Below are positions 47,418 to 59,126 of a stretch of DNA of 64,000 nucleotides, in pieces. The translations under genes were made by a program, and so were the position numbers. This stretch comes from Elioraea tepidiphila DSM 17972 (lineage in GTDB: Bacteria > Pseudomonadota > Alphaproteobacteria > Acetobacterales > Acetobacteraceae), in contig NZ_KB899917.1 of the NCBI RefSeq assembly GCF_000378465.1, positions 92,933 to 156,932 of the forward strand, given 5' to 3'. The notes beneath the pieces are model-generated. The model was not told the origin of the DNA. It saw only the letters and a program-made list of their open reading frames with translations, and did no database searches. Within the stretch, counting starts at the first letter, position 1, and each line of letters opens with the position of its first letter.

Positions 47418-48047
47418 TTACCGTCGATCCGTCGCCAGCTTCACCGCGAGCAACGCCAAGGCGCCGCCCAGGACCCAGCGCTGCGCCGCCATCCACATGG
47501 GCCGCTCCTGGAGGAACTTCGCGACACCGCCCGACGTTGCCACCAGCAGCGCGTCGCCCAAGGTGCACACCAGCACCTGGATGCCACCCAGCACCGCGCC
47601 CTGCAGGAACACGGTCCCGCGCGACGGATCGATGAACGGCGGCAGCACCGCGACATAGAACAGCGCGACCTTCGGATTCAGGATCGCTGTGGCCACGCCG
47701 ATCAGGAACAGCCGCAAAGACCCCTCGCGCGGCATCGGCCGCGGGGCGAACAGGGGCACACCGCCAGGCCGCACGCTCTGCCAGGCGAGCCACCCGAGAT
47801 ACGCCGCGCCCCCGAAGCGCAACACGTCATACGCGGCCGGCACCGCCAGCAGCACGGCGCTGATCCCCGCCGCACCCAGCAGCGCATAGACGAGACTGCC
47901 GCACTGGCACCCGACCAGTGAGACGAACCCGGCGCGATGGCCCTGCGTCAGACTGCGCGAGACGAGATAGAGCATGTTCGGCCCGGGCGTGATCCATAGC
48001 CCGAAGCTCAGCGCGGCGAAGGTCAGCAGGGTGGTGGTATCGGGCAC
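47418..48047 (-). CDS. LysE/RhtB-family amino-acid exporter
   Basis: 209 aa inner-membrane protein with about six helices. Starts with [35 protein letters not shown], the family signature (PGPN..L...S..QG...G). Exports amino acids or derivatives. Located 3 bp after the SDR and before carB; a substrate linked to arginine is tempting but unproven. ATG 48047. Confidence 0.9.
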   Translation of the reverse strand: MPDTTTLLTFAALSFGLWITPGPNMLYLVSRSLTQGHRAGFVSLVGCQCGSLVYALLGAAGISAVLLAVPAAYDVLRFGGAAYLGWLAWQSVRPGGVPLFAPRPMPREGSLRLFLIGVATAILNPKVALFYVAVLPPFIDPSRGTVFLQGAVLGGIQVLVCTLGDALLVATSGGVAKFLQERPMWMAAQRWVLGGALALLAVKLATDRR

Positions 48048-48050
48048 GGC

Positions 48051-48809
48051 CTACATCGACGCCGCGTAGCCGCCATCGACCGGGATCGCCGTGCCGGTGA
48101 CGAAATCCGATGCGCTGCTCGCGAGGAACACCGCGATCCCGCCCAGATCGTCCGGCACACCCCAGCGCCCGGCCGGCGTGCGCGCCACCACCTTCTCGTT
48201 CAGCCCGGCCACGTCCTGCCGTGCGCGGCGCGTCAGCGCCGTGTCGATCCAGCCGGGCAGCACCGCATTCGCCTGGATGTTGTCGGCCGCCCAGCCGGTC
48301 GCGAGCGCCTTGGTGAACTGCACGATCCCGCCCTTGCTCGCGGCATAGGCCGGCGCGAAGCCGGCGGCGAAGATCGACATCATCGAGCCGATCGCGATCA
48401 CCTTGCCGCGCCCCGACGCCTTCAGCGCCGGATAGGCCGCCTTGGCGCAGGTGAAGGCGCTGTCGAGATTGGTCGCGATCACCTGACGCCACTCCTCGAA
48501 CGCCAGTTCCTGCACCGGCTTGCGGATGTTCATCCCGGCATTGATCACCAGGATGTCGAGGCCGCCGAACCGATCCGTGGTCGCCTTCACCATCGCCGCA
48601 ACCGACGCCGCGTCGTTCACATCCGCCACCACCGACGCCGCGCGCGCGCCGAGCTCCGCCACGGCCGCGGCGTTCTTCTCGATGTTGCGCCCGGCGATCA
48701 TCACGCTCGCGCCGGCGCCATGCATCGCCTTCGCCATGCCGAGCCCAATGCCACCGTTGCCGCCGGTGACCAGCGCCACCCGCCCGGTCAGATCGAACAA
48801 TGAACTCAC
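48051..48809 (-). CDS. Classical SDR oxidoreductase
   Basis: 252 aa. Cofactor motif TGGNGGIG (~15-22), INAGMN, catalytic Ser-Tyr-Lys (IGSMMS ... YAASKGG), C-terminal VTGTAIPVDGGYAASM. Similar to gluconate/2-deoxygluconate dehydrogenases and 3-oxoacyl-ACP reductases; substrate unknown. Starts with GTG at 48809 overlapping the carA stop by four bases (GTGA), so it is translationally coupled to carA, an odd partner for this enzyme. Confidence 0.88.
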   Translation of the reverse strand: MSSLFDLTGRVALVTGGNGGIGLGMAKAMHGAGASVMIAGRNIEKNAAAVAELGARAASVVADVNDAASVAAMVKATTDRFGGLDILVINAGMNIRKPVQELAFEEWRQVIATNLDSAFTCAKAAYPALKASGRGKVIAIGSMMSIFAAGFAPAYAASKGGIVQFTKALATGWAADNIQANAVLPGWIDTALTRRARQDVAGLNEKVVARTPAGRWGVPDDLGGIAVFLASSASDFVTGTAIPVDGGYAASM

Positions 48810-50164
48810 GCTGCCTTCCTCCCTTGCATCATCGTGACGAACCGCTCGAACAGATGATGGCTGTCGGTCGGTCCCGGGCTCGCCTCGGGGTGGTACTGCA
48901 CGCTGAACGCCGGCAGCGCCTCCGACGCGATGCCCTCGTTCGTGCCGTCGAACAGCGACACATGCGTCACCCGCACGCTCTCCGGCAGGCTCTCGGGGGT
49001 CACCGCGAAGCCGTGGTTCTGGCTGGTGATCTCCACCTTGCCGGTGGCGAGCTCCTTGACCGGATGGTTCGCGCCGCGATGCCCCTGGTGCAGCTTGCGC
49101 GTCTTCCCCCCGAGCGCGAGCGCGAGCAACTGATGCCCGAGGCAGATGCCGAACACCGGCACGCGCTTCTCCAGCACGCCGCGGATCGCCGGCACGGCGT
49201 AGTCACCGGTGGCGGCCGGATCGCCCGGGCCGTTCGACAGGAACACGCCGTCGGGCGCATGCCGCAGGATGTCCTCCGCGGACGCGGTCGCGGGCAGCAC
49301 CGTCACCCGGCAGTCCGCGTTGGCGAGGCAGCGCAGGATGTTGCGCTTCGCCCCGTAATCGATCGCGACCACATGGAAGCGCGGCGCCTCCTGCCGGCCG
49401 TAGCCCGCGGGCCAGGCCCAGGTCGTCTCGTCCCAGCCATACTGCTGGCGCGTCGTGACCTCCTTGGCGAGGTCCATGCCCTCCAGCCCCGGCCAGGCCT
49501 GCGCCTCGGCGATGAGCGCCGGCAGGTCGAACTTCCCGTCCGCCGGGTGGGCGAGCACGCCGGTCGGCGCCCCGGCGAGCCGGATGCGCCGGGTCAGCCG
49601 CCGCGTGTCGATCCCGGCGATCCCCGGCAGGCCGTGCGACACGAGCCACTCCGGCAGGCCGCGCGAGGCCCGCCAGTTCGAGGCCAGCGTCGGGTCATCC
49701 TTCACCGCGAGTCCGCGCGCGGCGGGCGTGGTGGTCTCGATGTCCTCGGCGTTGGTGCCGACATTGCCGATATGCGGGAAGGTGAAGGTGATGATCTGCC
49801 CGGCATAGGACGGGTCGGTCAGGATCTCCTGGTAGCCGGTGATGGAGGTGTTGAAGCACACCTCGCCGACCGTGGTGGCGTGCGCGCCGAAGCCGCGGCC
49901 CCACAGCACTGTGCCGTCCGCCAGCACCAGGGCGGCGGTCGCGCCGACCGGGCGGCCGTCGGCGCTCGCCGCGGGCTCGGCCGACTCGGCGCCGGGCATG
50001 TCGGCGAGCGCCAGCCCCGTCTCCTTCAGGATCAGCGGCCAGTGCTTGGCGGGGATGGTGCGGCCCTGGCGCCACTTGCGGATCGCCTCGGTGCCGACGC
50101 CGGTGAGCTGGGCTGCCCGATCCGGGCCGCCGAGCCTGTCGATGATCTCGTCCACGCTGGCCAT
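48806..50164 (-). CDS. carA: Carbamoyl-phosphate synthase small subunit with N-terminal helix-turn-helix
   Basis: 452 aa; ordinary CarA is about 375-400. Residues ~1-52 form a Cro/YdaS-type helix-turn-helix (DEIIDRLGGPDRAAQLTGV then GTEAIRKWRQGRTIPAKHW), residues 53-74 an Ala/Glu/Pro-rich linker, and from ~75 normal CarA (ALVLADGTVLWGRG; EVCFNTSITGYQEILTDPSY). The class I glutaminase is intact: FGICLGHQ (Cys341) and YHPEASPGP (His425, Glu427). One uninterrupted frame joins the parts. ATG 50164 was taken; an ATG at 50212 would add 16 residues and put a palindrome inside the gene. Two 15-bp palindromes lie just upstream. Confidence 0.93.
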   Translation of the reverse strand: MASVDEIIDRLGGPDRAAQLTGVGTEAIRKWRQGRTIPAKHWPLILKETGLALADMPGAESAEPAASADGRPVGATAALVLADGTVLWGRGFGAHATTVGEVCFNTSITGYQEILTDPSYAGQIITFTFPHIGNVGTNAEDIETTTPAARGLAVKDDPTLASNWRASRGLPEWLVSHGLPGIAGIDTRRLTRRIRLAGAPTGVLAHPADGKFDLPALIAEAQAWPGLEGMDLAKEVTTRQQYGWDETTWAWPAGYGRQEAPRFHVVAIDYGAKRNILRCLANADCRVTVLPATASAEDILRHAPDGVFLSNGPGDPAATGDYAVPAIRGVLEKRVPVFGICLGHQLLALALGGKTRKLHQGHRGANHPVKELATGKVEITSQNHGFAVTPESLPESVRVTHVSLFDGTNEGIASEALPAFSVQYHPEASPGPTDSHHLFERFVTMMQGRKAA

Positions 50165-50177
50165 GGCGCGGAGATAC

Positions 50178-50192
50178 GGGAACAGATTTCCC
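50178..50192. promoter_or_regulatory. Candidate operator 1 for the CarA HTH domain
   Basis: GGGAACAGATTTCCC, an imperfect 15-bp palindrome 14 bp upstream of the carA start codon. Shares GGGAA(C)-N5-TTCCC with the site at 50215-50229; centres are 37 bp apart. Confidence 0.5.
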
Positions 50193-50214
50193 GCCGCAAC
50201 CCGAAACCGCATAT

Positions 50215-50229
50215 GGGAACTGCGTTCCC
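50215..50229. promoter_or_regulatory. Candidate operator 2 for the CarA HTH domain
   Basis: GGGAACTGCGTTCCC, 6-bp perfect arms around a 3-bp centre, in the carA-yqeY divergent region. Matches operator 1 in both half-sites. Confidence 0.5.
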
Positions 50230-50251
50230 GGGCTGCGTCGCGCGGGACACT

Positions 50252-50266
50252 CCCCTATAATAGGGG
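50252..50266 (+). promoter_or_regulatory. Palindromic -10 region of yqeY
   Basis: CCCCTATAATAGGGG is a perfect palindrome about a central A and contains consensus TATAAT at 50256-50261 reading toward yqeY, about 30 bp before its start. No good -35 at the right distance. The symmetric sequence also gives TATTAT toward carA, so it may serve both directions. Confidence 0.55.
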
Positions 50267-50290
50267 ACCACGCATCAAGGAGATCCGCGC

Positions 50291-50749
50291 ATGGGCCTGC
50301 GCGAGCAGTTCACCGAGGCGATGAAGGCCTCGATGAAGGCGGGCGAGTCCGCCACCACATCGACCATCCGGCTGATCATCGCCGAGCTGAAGAAGGTCGA
50401 TATCGAGGCCCGGCCGAAGGGGATCGAGAAGGTCGAGGACGGCGAGATCGTCGCCATGCTGCGCCGGATGGTGAAGTCGCGGCGCGAGAGCATGGAGCTC
50501 TACCGCCAGGGCAACCGCCAGGACCTCGTGGACAAGGAGGCGGCGGAGATCGCGGTGATCGACCGGTTCCTGCCGGCGGAGATGGACGAGGCCGGGATGC
50601 AGGCCGCCGTGCGCGCGGCCGTGGCCGAGACGGGTGCGGCTTCGATCAAGGACATGGGCAAGGTGATGGCCGCGCTGAAGGCGAAGCATGGCGGCGCGCT
50701 CGACATGGCCAAGGCGGGGCCGCTGGTGAAGGCGGCGCTCGCGGGCTGA
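50291..50749 (+). CDS. yqeY: GatB/YqeY-domain protein
   Basis: 152 aa, all helical. Starts LREQFTEAMKASMKAGE, contains EIVAMLRRMVKSRRES and the C-terminal GatB-tail-like domain (IKDMGKVMAALKAKHGGALDMAKAGPLVKAAL). Thought to help tRNA-dependent amidation or act as a GatB-like tail protein; function is not settled. AAGGAGAT ribosome site 6 nt before ATG 50291. First gene of yqeY-dnaG-rpoD. Confidence 0.93.
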   Translation: MGLREQFTEAMKASMKAGESATTSTIRLIIAELKKVDIEARPKGIEKVEDGEIVAMLRRMVKSRRESMELYRQGNRQDLVDKEAAEIAVIDRFLPAEMDEAGMQAAVRAAVAETGAASIKDMGKVMAALKAKHGGALDMAKAGPLVKAALAG

Positions 50750-50750
50750 C

Positions 50751-52517
50751 ATGGCCCTGCCCGAAGCCTTCCTGGACGAACTGCGCGCCCGCACCCCGCT
50801 CGGCGCGCTGGTGGGCCGGCGCGTGCGGCTCACCCGGGCCGGGCGCGAACTGAAGGGCCTCTGCCCGTTCCATAACGAGAAGACGCCCTCGTTCCACGTC
50901 GTCGAGGACAAGGGGTTCTTCCACTGCTTCGGCTGCGGCGCGCATGGCGATGCGATCGGCTTCGTGATGCGCTGCGAGAACCTGGGCTTCATGGAGGCGG
51001 TGGAGCGGCTTGCCAACGAGGCCGGTATGACCGTGCCGCGCGCGAGCCCCGAAGCGGCGGCCGCCGCCGAGCGCGCCGCCGGGCTGTCCGCCATCGCCGA
51101 GGCGGCGTCTGCCGCCTTCGTCCGCCGACTGCATCTGCCCGAGGGACGGCCCGCGCTCGACTATCTCCGCAAGCGGGGGCTGACCGAGGAGACGATCCGG
51201 CTGTTCGGGCTCGGCTGGTCGGGCGAGGGGCGTGGCGCGATCGCGGCCGATCTGCGCGGCCAGGGCGTGACGGTCGAGCAGCTCGTCGCGGTCGGGCTGA
51301 TGAAGCAGGAGGACGACCGCCCGCCGGTCGATCTGTTCTTCAACCGCGTGATGTTCCCGATCCGCGACCGCCGCGGCCGGGTGATCGGCTTCGGCGGCCG
51401 GACGCTGGGTGACGGTCAGCCCAAGTACCTGAACGGTCCGGAAACCGCGCTGTTCTCCAAGCGCCGGACGCTCTACGGACTCGATCTCGCCCGCGCCAAT
51501 GCCCGCGCCGGCGCCGAACTGGTGGTGGTCGAGGGCTACATGGACGTGATCGCGCTGCACCAGGCCGGGTTCGGCGGTGCGGTGGCGCCGCTCGGCACAG
51601 CGCTGACCACCGATCACCTCGCCGAGCTTTGGCGCATCGCCCCGGCACCGGTGATCTGCTTCGACGGGGATGCCGCCGGGGCGCGGGCGGCGCTACGCAC
51701 CGCCGAGGTCGCGCTCCCCGCGATCGGCCCCGGCCGGACGCTCGGCCTCGCGACCCTGCCGCCGGGCGAGGACCCCGACACGCTCGTGCTGCGCCGCGGC
51801 GCGGACGCGTTCCGCGCCGTGCTGGATGGTCGACGCGGCCTCGCGGACGCGCTGTTCGACGCGATCGTGGCCCCAGCGGCCGCCCCGGAAGAGCGCGCCG
51901 CCCAGCGCCGGCGCCTGGACGAGCTCGCCGAGCGCATCCAGGACCGCGACCTGCGCGACGAATACCGCCGCCACTTCCGTGACCGCTGGTTCCGTCACCG
52001 CCCGGCTGGTCGGGCCGCCCCGGCCCGGCCCTCCCGCCCCGTCCAGCGTCCCGCCCTCGCGGCCGACCGTTCGCGGATGCTGCGCGAGCGCAATCTGCTC
52101 GCCCTGCTGCTGACACATCCGATGCTGCTGCCCCGCTTCGAGGATGCGCTCGCGGCCGAACGCTTCGCCTCTCCGCACTGCGAGCAGGTCAGGACCGCCC
52201 TGATCGGCCTTGACCCCGAGGGCGCCGTCGACCACCTGCGCAACTCGGGGCTCGCAGAGGCGCTGGAGGCCGTTCTGGGGCGCGGCCTGACCGACATTCC
52301 GCCGACGACGCTGCCGGATGCCACGCCGGAGGAGGCTGCCATCGCGATCGAGCGCGCCTTCGCCGGGCTGCACCCGGAGCGGCTGGAACAGGAAGTCGCG
52401 GAGGCCCGGGCGGCGCTCGCGGCCGATTTCTGCGAGGCGAATCTCCGCCGGGTCGAGGCGCTGGACCGGATGTGTGCCGAACTGCGCGCCGACTACGCCG
52501 AGGACGCCGCGCCATGA
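50751..52517 (+). CDS. dnaG: DNA primase
   Basis: 588 aa. N-terminal zinc ribbon with CPFHNEKTPSF and FHCFGCGAHGD (three Cys, one His; ~37-66), TOPRIM domain (~255-340) with VVVEGYMDVIAL (catalytic Glu) and CFDGDAAGARAA plus EDPDTLV metal-binding acids, and a C-terminal DnaB-binding helical domain (from ~440). Makes RNA primers for lagging-strand replication. ATG one base after the yqeY stop. Confidence 0.96.
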   Translation: MALPEAFLDELRARTPLGALVGRRVRLTRAGRELKGLCPFHNEKTPSFHVVEDKGFFHCFGCGAHGDAIGFVMRCENLGFMEAVERLANEAGMTVPRASPEAAAAAERAAGLSAIAEAASAAFVRRLHLPEGRPALDYLRKRGLTEETIRLFGLGWSGEGRGAIAADLRGQGVTVEQLVAVGLMKQEDDRPPVDLFFNRVMFPIRDRRGRVIGFGGRTLGDGQPKYLNGPETALFSKRRTLYGLDLARANARAGAELVVVEGYMDVIALHQAGFGGAVAPLGTALTTDHLAELWRIAPAPVICFDGDAAGARAALRTAEVALPAIGPGRTLGLATLPPGEDPDTLVLRRGADAFRAVLDGRRGLADALFDAIVAPAAAPEERAAQRRRLDELAERIQDRDLRDEYRRHFRDRWFRHRPAGRAAPARPSRPVQRPALAADRSRMLRERNLLALLLTHPMLLPRFEDALAAERFASPHCEQVRTALIGLDPEGAVDHLRNSGLAEALEAVLGRGLTDIPPTTLPDATPEEAAIAIERAFAGLHPERLEQEVAEARAALAADFCEANLRRVEALDRMCAELRADYAEDAAP

Positions 52518-52552
52518 CCCGTCCCGACCTCGCGAGACACATACATAAGATA

Positions 52553-52574
52553 GGGGGTGCTTTTTCGCGCCCCC
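52553..52574 (+). promoter_or_regulatory. Hairpin in the dnaG-rpoD gap
   Basis: GGGGGTGC, loop TTTTTC, GCGCCCCC (one G-T pair). A TAAGATA run precedes it. Could be a leader structure or weak terminator within the macromolecular-synthesis operon, where separate control of rpoD is common. Confidence 0.4.
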
Positions 52575-52602
52575 GCCCCGACCACCGACCGAGGTGACCC
52601 GA

Positions 52603-54549
<1,947 letters not shown>

Positions 54550-54556
54550 GTGATGC

Positions 54557-54575
54557 GGGGGGGGCATCCCCCCCC
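54557..54575 (+). terminator. Hairpin just after rpoD
   Basis: Eight G (54557-54564), loop CAT, eight C (54568-54575), beginning 8 bp after the rpoD stop. A stable stem but lacking a T tract. Confidence 0.55.
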
Positions 54576-54582
54576 GACCTCT

Positions 54583-54930
54583 GAACCTCCACTCGTACTG
54601 GCTGAGGAACAGCTGGAAGCTCTGGCGCGGGATGCCGTTGAACCGGCGCAGGTGCCGCTTCGCCTGGCTCCAGAAGTTCTCGATCCCGTTGATGTGCGTC
54701 TCGCGCGCCGCGAAGCCATCGCCGTGATGGATCCGCCGATGGTGGAACGCCGAGGCATCCAAGGGATCGTCGCTGGCATAGCTGTCCTTGTAGACCATGC
54801 TGTCGGGCACGATCATGCGCTCCATGATCGGCATCGGCGTGGCCGAGCGCAGGTTGGGGATCATCACCGTGTAGACCCTGCCGCCGCCAACATAGCTCTG
54901 CCCTCTGGTCGACCTTCGGTCTCCGTCCAC
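54583..54930 (-). pseudogene. IS1595-type transposase, C-terminal remnant
   Basis: About 116 codons of a DDE transposase tail: SYVGGGRVYTVMIPN, MVYKDSYASDD, HHRRIHHGDGFA, HINGIENFWSQAKRHLRRFNGIP and FLSQYEWRF, the INGIE.FW..AK..L motif being diagnostic of the ISXO2/IS1595 group (catalytic Glu region). The N-terminal zinc-ribbon half is absent, and upstream sequence belongs to a different transposase remnant, so the element is dead. No clear terminal repeats found. Confidence 0.75.
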
Positions 54931-54934
54931 CTCC

Positions 54935-55530
54935 ATCGCGCCGGGGTGGCACGGTGTACCGCAACCAGCTCAACCGCCGCCCGCTGTTGTTCTGCGCCAG
55001 GTGCAGGCTGACGTTGATCTCGCGCAGCCCGGCACCGAAGTCGCGCGCGCCGAATGCCTTGTCTGCGCCCAGGGTAACCGCGTTCGATCGGTCGGCGTGC
55101 GGCGCGATGAGGTGCAGCGCGGCCAGCCCCTCGGCGTGGCTCGAGGCGCGGATGACGACGGCTCCGACGATCCGGCCGTTCCGGTTCTCCGTCAGTGCAT
55201 GGCCCGTGAAGCAGAGCGTCACCTCCTTGCCCGGCCCCTTTCCGAACAGCCTGGCGTCCGGGTCTGTGGTCGATGCATGCGTGTCGGTGCCGCGCGTTTC
55301 TGGCCGCGGAAGTCTTCCTCGCCATTGAGGTCCGCATCGGGAGACTGGCCTGAGCCGTCCTTCGGCCGCCCCCTTTCGGTCCTGGCCCATGCTTCCAGGG
55401 GCGTGCCGTCGACTGAGAAGAGCTCGGTCGAGAGCAGGCCGCGCACCTTCGGCTGCGCCGGGACCGTGGCCGCAGGCGGCGGCGCTGGGCTTTGGTGCCG
55501 TGCTTGAGAGCACCACGTTTGCCGCGCGCC
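54935..55530 (-). pseudogene. IS5/IS1182-type transposase remnant, frameshifted
   Basis: Reading on the minus strand from ~55480: LSTELFSVDGTPLEAWA, RPKDGSGQ and NGEEDFRGQKR in one frame, then DPDARLFGKGPGKEVTLCFTGHAL, ENRNGRIVGAVV, TLGADKAFGARDFGAGLREINVSLHLAQN in another. This is the central part of an IS5-group transposase, with a frameshift near 55290 and neither start nor end preserved. It runs straight into the IS1595 remnant, so one element has probably inserted in or recombined with the other. Confidence 0.75.
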
Positions 55531-55843
55531 ACCTTGTCGACGGCCATATCGTTGCACCGCTTCTTGCAGGTGATATCGGACGCGAACCGCGCGGACACTA
55601 CCTTGTCTCTCCACTGGCGCAGGCTGCCGCGTCGGAGAGCGGGACGTTTACGCAATGGATCGAGAGGAAGTGCTCCTGCGCATGACCAATTGTCTCATGC
55701 CGGACCCCTTCTGCATTGACCTCTGTCCGGTCCTGCATAGCCATAGACGTGAGAGCCTCGCGTTGCCGACGGGCTTCTGTCACAGATCACTGTGACTCAG
55801 GTCGATCCGCTTGCGACCGGCGCGGAGGCAGACACGCTCCAGC
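55531..55843. other. Unassigned DNA next to IS remnants
   Basis: About 310 bp with no gene I can support. Lower GC than surroundings around 55670-55740. Short frames here have no recognisable motif. Probably further decayed mobile-element sequence. Confidence 0.4.
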
Positions 55844-56902
55844 TCACGGCACCAGACCGAGCGCACGCCGAACAGCACTGTCAGACAGTCCGCGCGCCTG
55901 CATGCTGGCATCAAAGTCCTGCTCCGTTACCGCGATGATGTGGCGCGCGATGAAAGCCGCCCCCTCGCGTGCGCCATCCTCCGCGCGCTTCAGGCAGCAC
56001 TCCCACTCCAGCGTCGCCCAGCCGTCGTAGCCGTGCTCCGCAAGACCCGAGAACACGGCGCGAAAGTCGATCGTGCCGTCGCCGAGGCTGCGGTAGCGGC
56101 CGGGCCGATCGATCCAGGTCTGGAACCCGCCGAATGCACCTGATCGGGCGGACCGGCGGAACTCCGCGTCCTTCACATGGAACGCAGCGATCAGCGGCGC
56201 ATAGGCATCGATAAAGCCGCGATAGTCCATGCCCTGCAGAACCATGTGGCTCGGGTCGTATAAGAGCTTGATGCGCGGGTGGTTGCCGAGGGCTGCGCGG
56301 AACCGCTCGAAGGTGACGCCATCATGCACGTCGCAGCCGGGATGCGGCTCGACGCAGAGATCGACGCCGGCATCGTCGAAGGTCTGCACAATGGGGCGCC
56401 AGCGCCGCGCGAGCTCGGCGAATCCCTCGGCGATCAGGCCGGCATCACGGAGCGGCCAGGGATGCACGTAGGGCCACACCAGCGCGCCGGAGAACACCGC
56501 GCAGCGCGCCACGCCGAGCGCACGGCACGTCTGCGCCACGTGGCGAAGCTGCTCGGCCGCCCACGCCGCGCGATCCTCGACATCCGCCGGTGCCATGCGC
56601 TCTGCCGCGACACTATAGGCCGGGTGGTGCGCGAGCAGCCAGCCGAACCGCTGTGCCCCGAGTTCCGAGAGCACCAGTCCATGATCAGCGAGGACCCCGC
56701 GCACCTCGCCCGCGCGCGCCGACGAACGGGCGATCGCTGCGACGTCGAGGATGCGCGCATCGTGTGTCGGCACCATGACGCCGCGGAACCCAAGCCCCGC
56801 GGCCCATCGGGCCAGTCCGGGCAGTGAATCGAAGGGCGGCGCCGCGCCGATGAACTGCGAGAGGAACACCCCCGGCCCCTTCATCGTCGCAGGCTTCGCC
56901 AT
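55844..56902 (-). CDS. Sugar-phosphate isomerase/epimerase-type TIM-barrel protein
   Basis: 352 aa of the xylose-isomerase-like AP-endonuclease-2 fold. Metal-site elements: [14 protein letters not shown] (Glu, His), [13 protein letters not shown] (Asp, His), [10 protein letters not shown] (His, Asp), and WATLEWECC (Glu). Acts on a sugar, inositol or keto-acid derivative; the reaction is unknown. Divergent by 74 bp from the ABC-transport/dehydrogenase operon, so probably part of the same catabolic pathway. ATG 56902. Confidence 0.85.
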   Translation of the reverse strand: MAKPATMKGPGVFLSQFIGAAPPFDSLPGLARWAAGLGFRGVMVPTHDARILDVAAIARSSARAGEVRGVLADHGLVLSELGAQRFGWLLAHHPAYSVAAERMAPADVEDRAAWAAEQLRHVAQTCRALGVARCAVFSGALVWPYVHPWPLRDAGLIAEGFAELARRWRPIVQTFDDAGVDLCVEPHPGCDVHDGVTFERFRAALGNHPRIKLLYDPSHMVLQGMDYRGFIDAYAPLIAAFHVKDAEFRRSARSGAFGGFQTWIDRPGRYRSLGDGTIDFRAVFSGLAEHGYDGWATLEWECCLKRAEDGAREGAAFIARHIIAVTEQDFDASMQARGLSDSAVRRALGLVP

Positions 56903-56976
56903 GGCGACCCCTTGTCAGCGGAACGACCCGGTCCTCAGAATGGACCGGTTTCGTGCGGGAAGGGAGAGGGGCGTCC

Positions 56977-58046
<1,070 letters not shown>

Positions 58047-58050
<4 letters not shown>

Positions 58051-59084
58051 CCGCGCCGATGCGGGTCGGGCTGATCGGCTACGGCGCCTGGGGCCGACAC
58101 CATGCGCGCGCGATCGCATCCGCCCCCTCGGCGCGGCTTGCCGTGATCGCGGCGCGCGGCGAGGCGGCCGAGGCAGCGCGTCGCGCGTGGCCCGAGGCGC
58201 GCATGGTCGGCGATTGGACCGAAGCCGTGACCGCGCCCGAGATCGAGGCTGTCTTTGTCGCCGTGCCGAACCACCTGCATGCCGAGGTCGCCCAGGCGGC
58301 GCTCGCGGCAGGAAAGCACGTGCTGCTTGAGAAGCCCATGGCGCTCTCGCTTGCCGAGTGCGACCGGCTGATCGCCGCCGCGCGCGCCTCCGGTCGTGTC
58401 CTGACGATCGGCCACGAGATGCGCCTTTCCACGCAGTGGGGCCGGATCGGCGCGCTGATCGATGAGGGGGCGATCGGCAGGCCGCGGGTGGTGCAGATCA
58501 CGCTGTTCCGCTTTCCCTACCGATCGGGCTCGGGCGGTTGGCGCTACGACCGCGCGCGCGTCGGCTCATGGCTGCTCGAGGAGGCGGTGCACCACGCCGA
58601 TCTCGCGCTCTGGTGGCTGCGCGGCTCGGGCGAGCCGGTGTCGCTGCGCGCGAACGCCGTGGGCGATCCCGGCATGCCGCACGCCCTCGACGCCACGCTG
58701 CGGTTCGCCGACGGCGCGGCCGCGACCATCGTCAACACGGTCGCTGGGTTCGAGCATCATCTCGCCGTCTCGCTCATCGGCGACGGCGGCTCGATCCGTG
58801 CGCTCTGGTCTGCCGCGATGGACCGGGCCGAGACGGCGTCCGCGAGCCTGCACCTGTTCCGCGGACGCGCAGCGCCGGGCGAGCGCGCCGAGGCACTCGA
58901 CTTCGCCCCCTCGGGCGAGGTGCATGAGCTCGCGACCCAGGCGGAACGGGCGATCCAGGGATTCCGCGCCGGCCGGGCGATCGTCACGCCGGAAGAAGGC
59001 CGCGCGGCGGTGGCCGCCTGCCTGCTCGCGGAACGCTCGGCGCGCGAGGGCCGCGAGATCGCTTGGCGCGAGGCCGCTGCCTGA
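58047..59084 (+). CDS. Gfo/Idh/MocA-family oxidoreductase
   Basis: 345 aa NAD(P)-dependent dehydrogenase. Rossmann [48 protein letters not shown] with the conserved Glu-Lys-Pro, and [14 protein letters not shown] in the C-terminal domain. Oxidises or reduces a sugar or inositol derivative. GTG 58047 overlaps the ATPase stop (GTGA); an ATG four codons later is the alternative start. Confidence 0.92.
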
Positions 59085-59126
59085 TCTAGCATCGAAACCA
59101 AACCCCACCAGAACGGGAGGACTGCA

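Noticed and set aside
44075..47635. 1186-codon plus-strand frame
   Set aside because: Antisense shadow of carB produced by high GC content; composition is Arg/His/Leu-rich without any domain.
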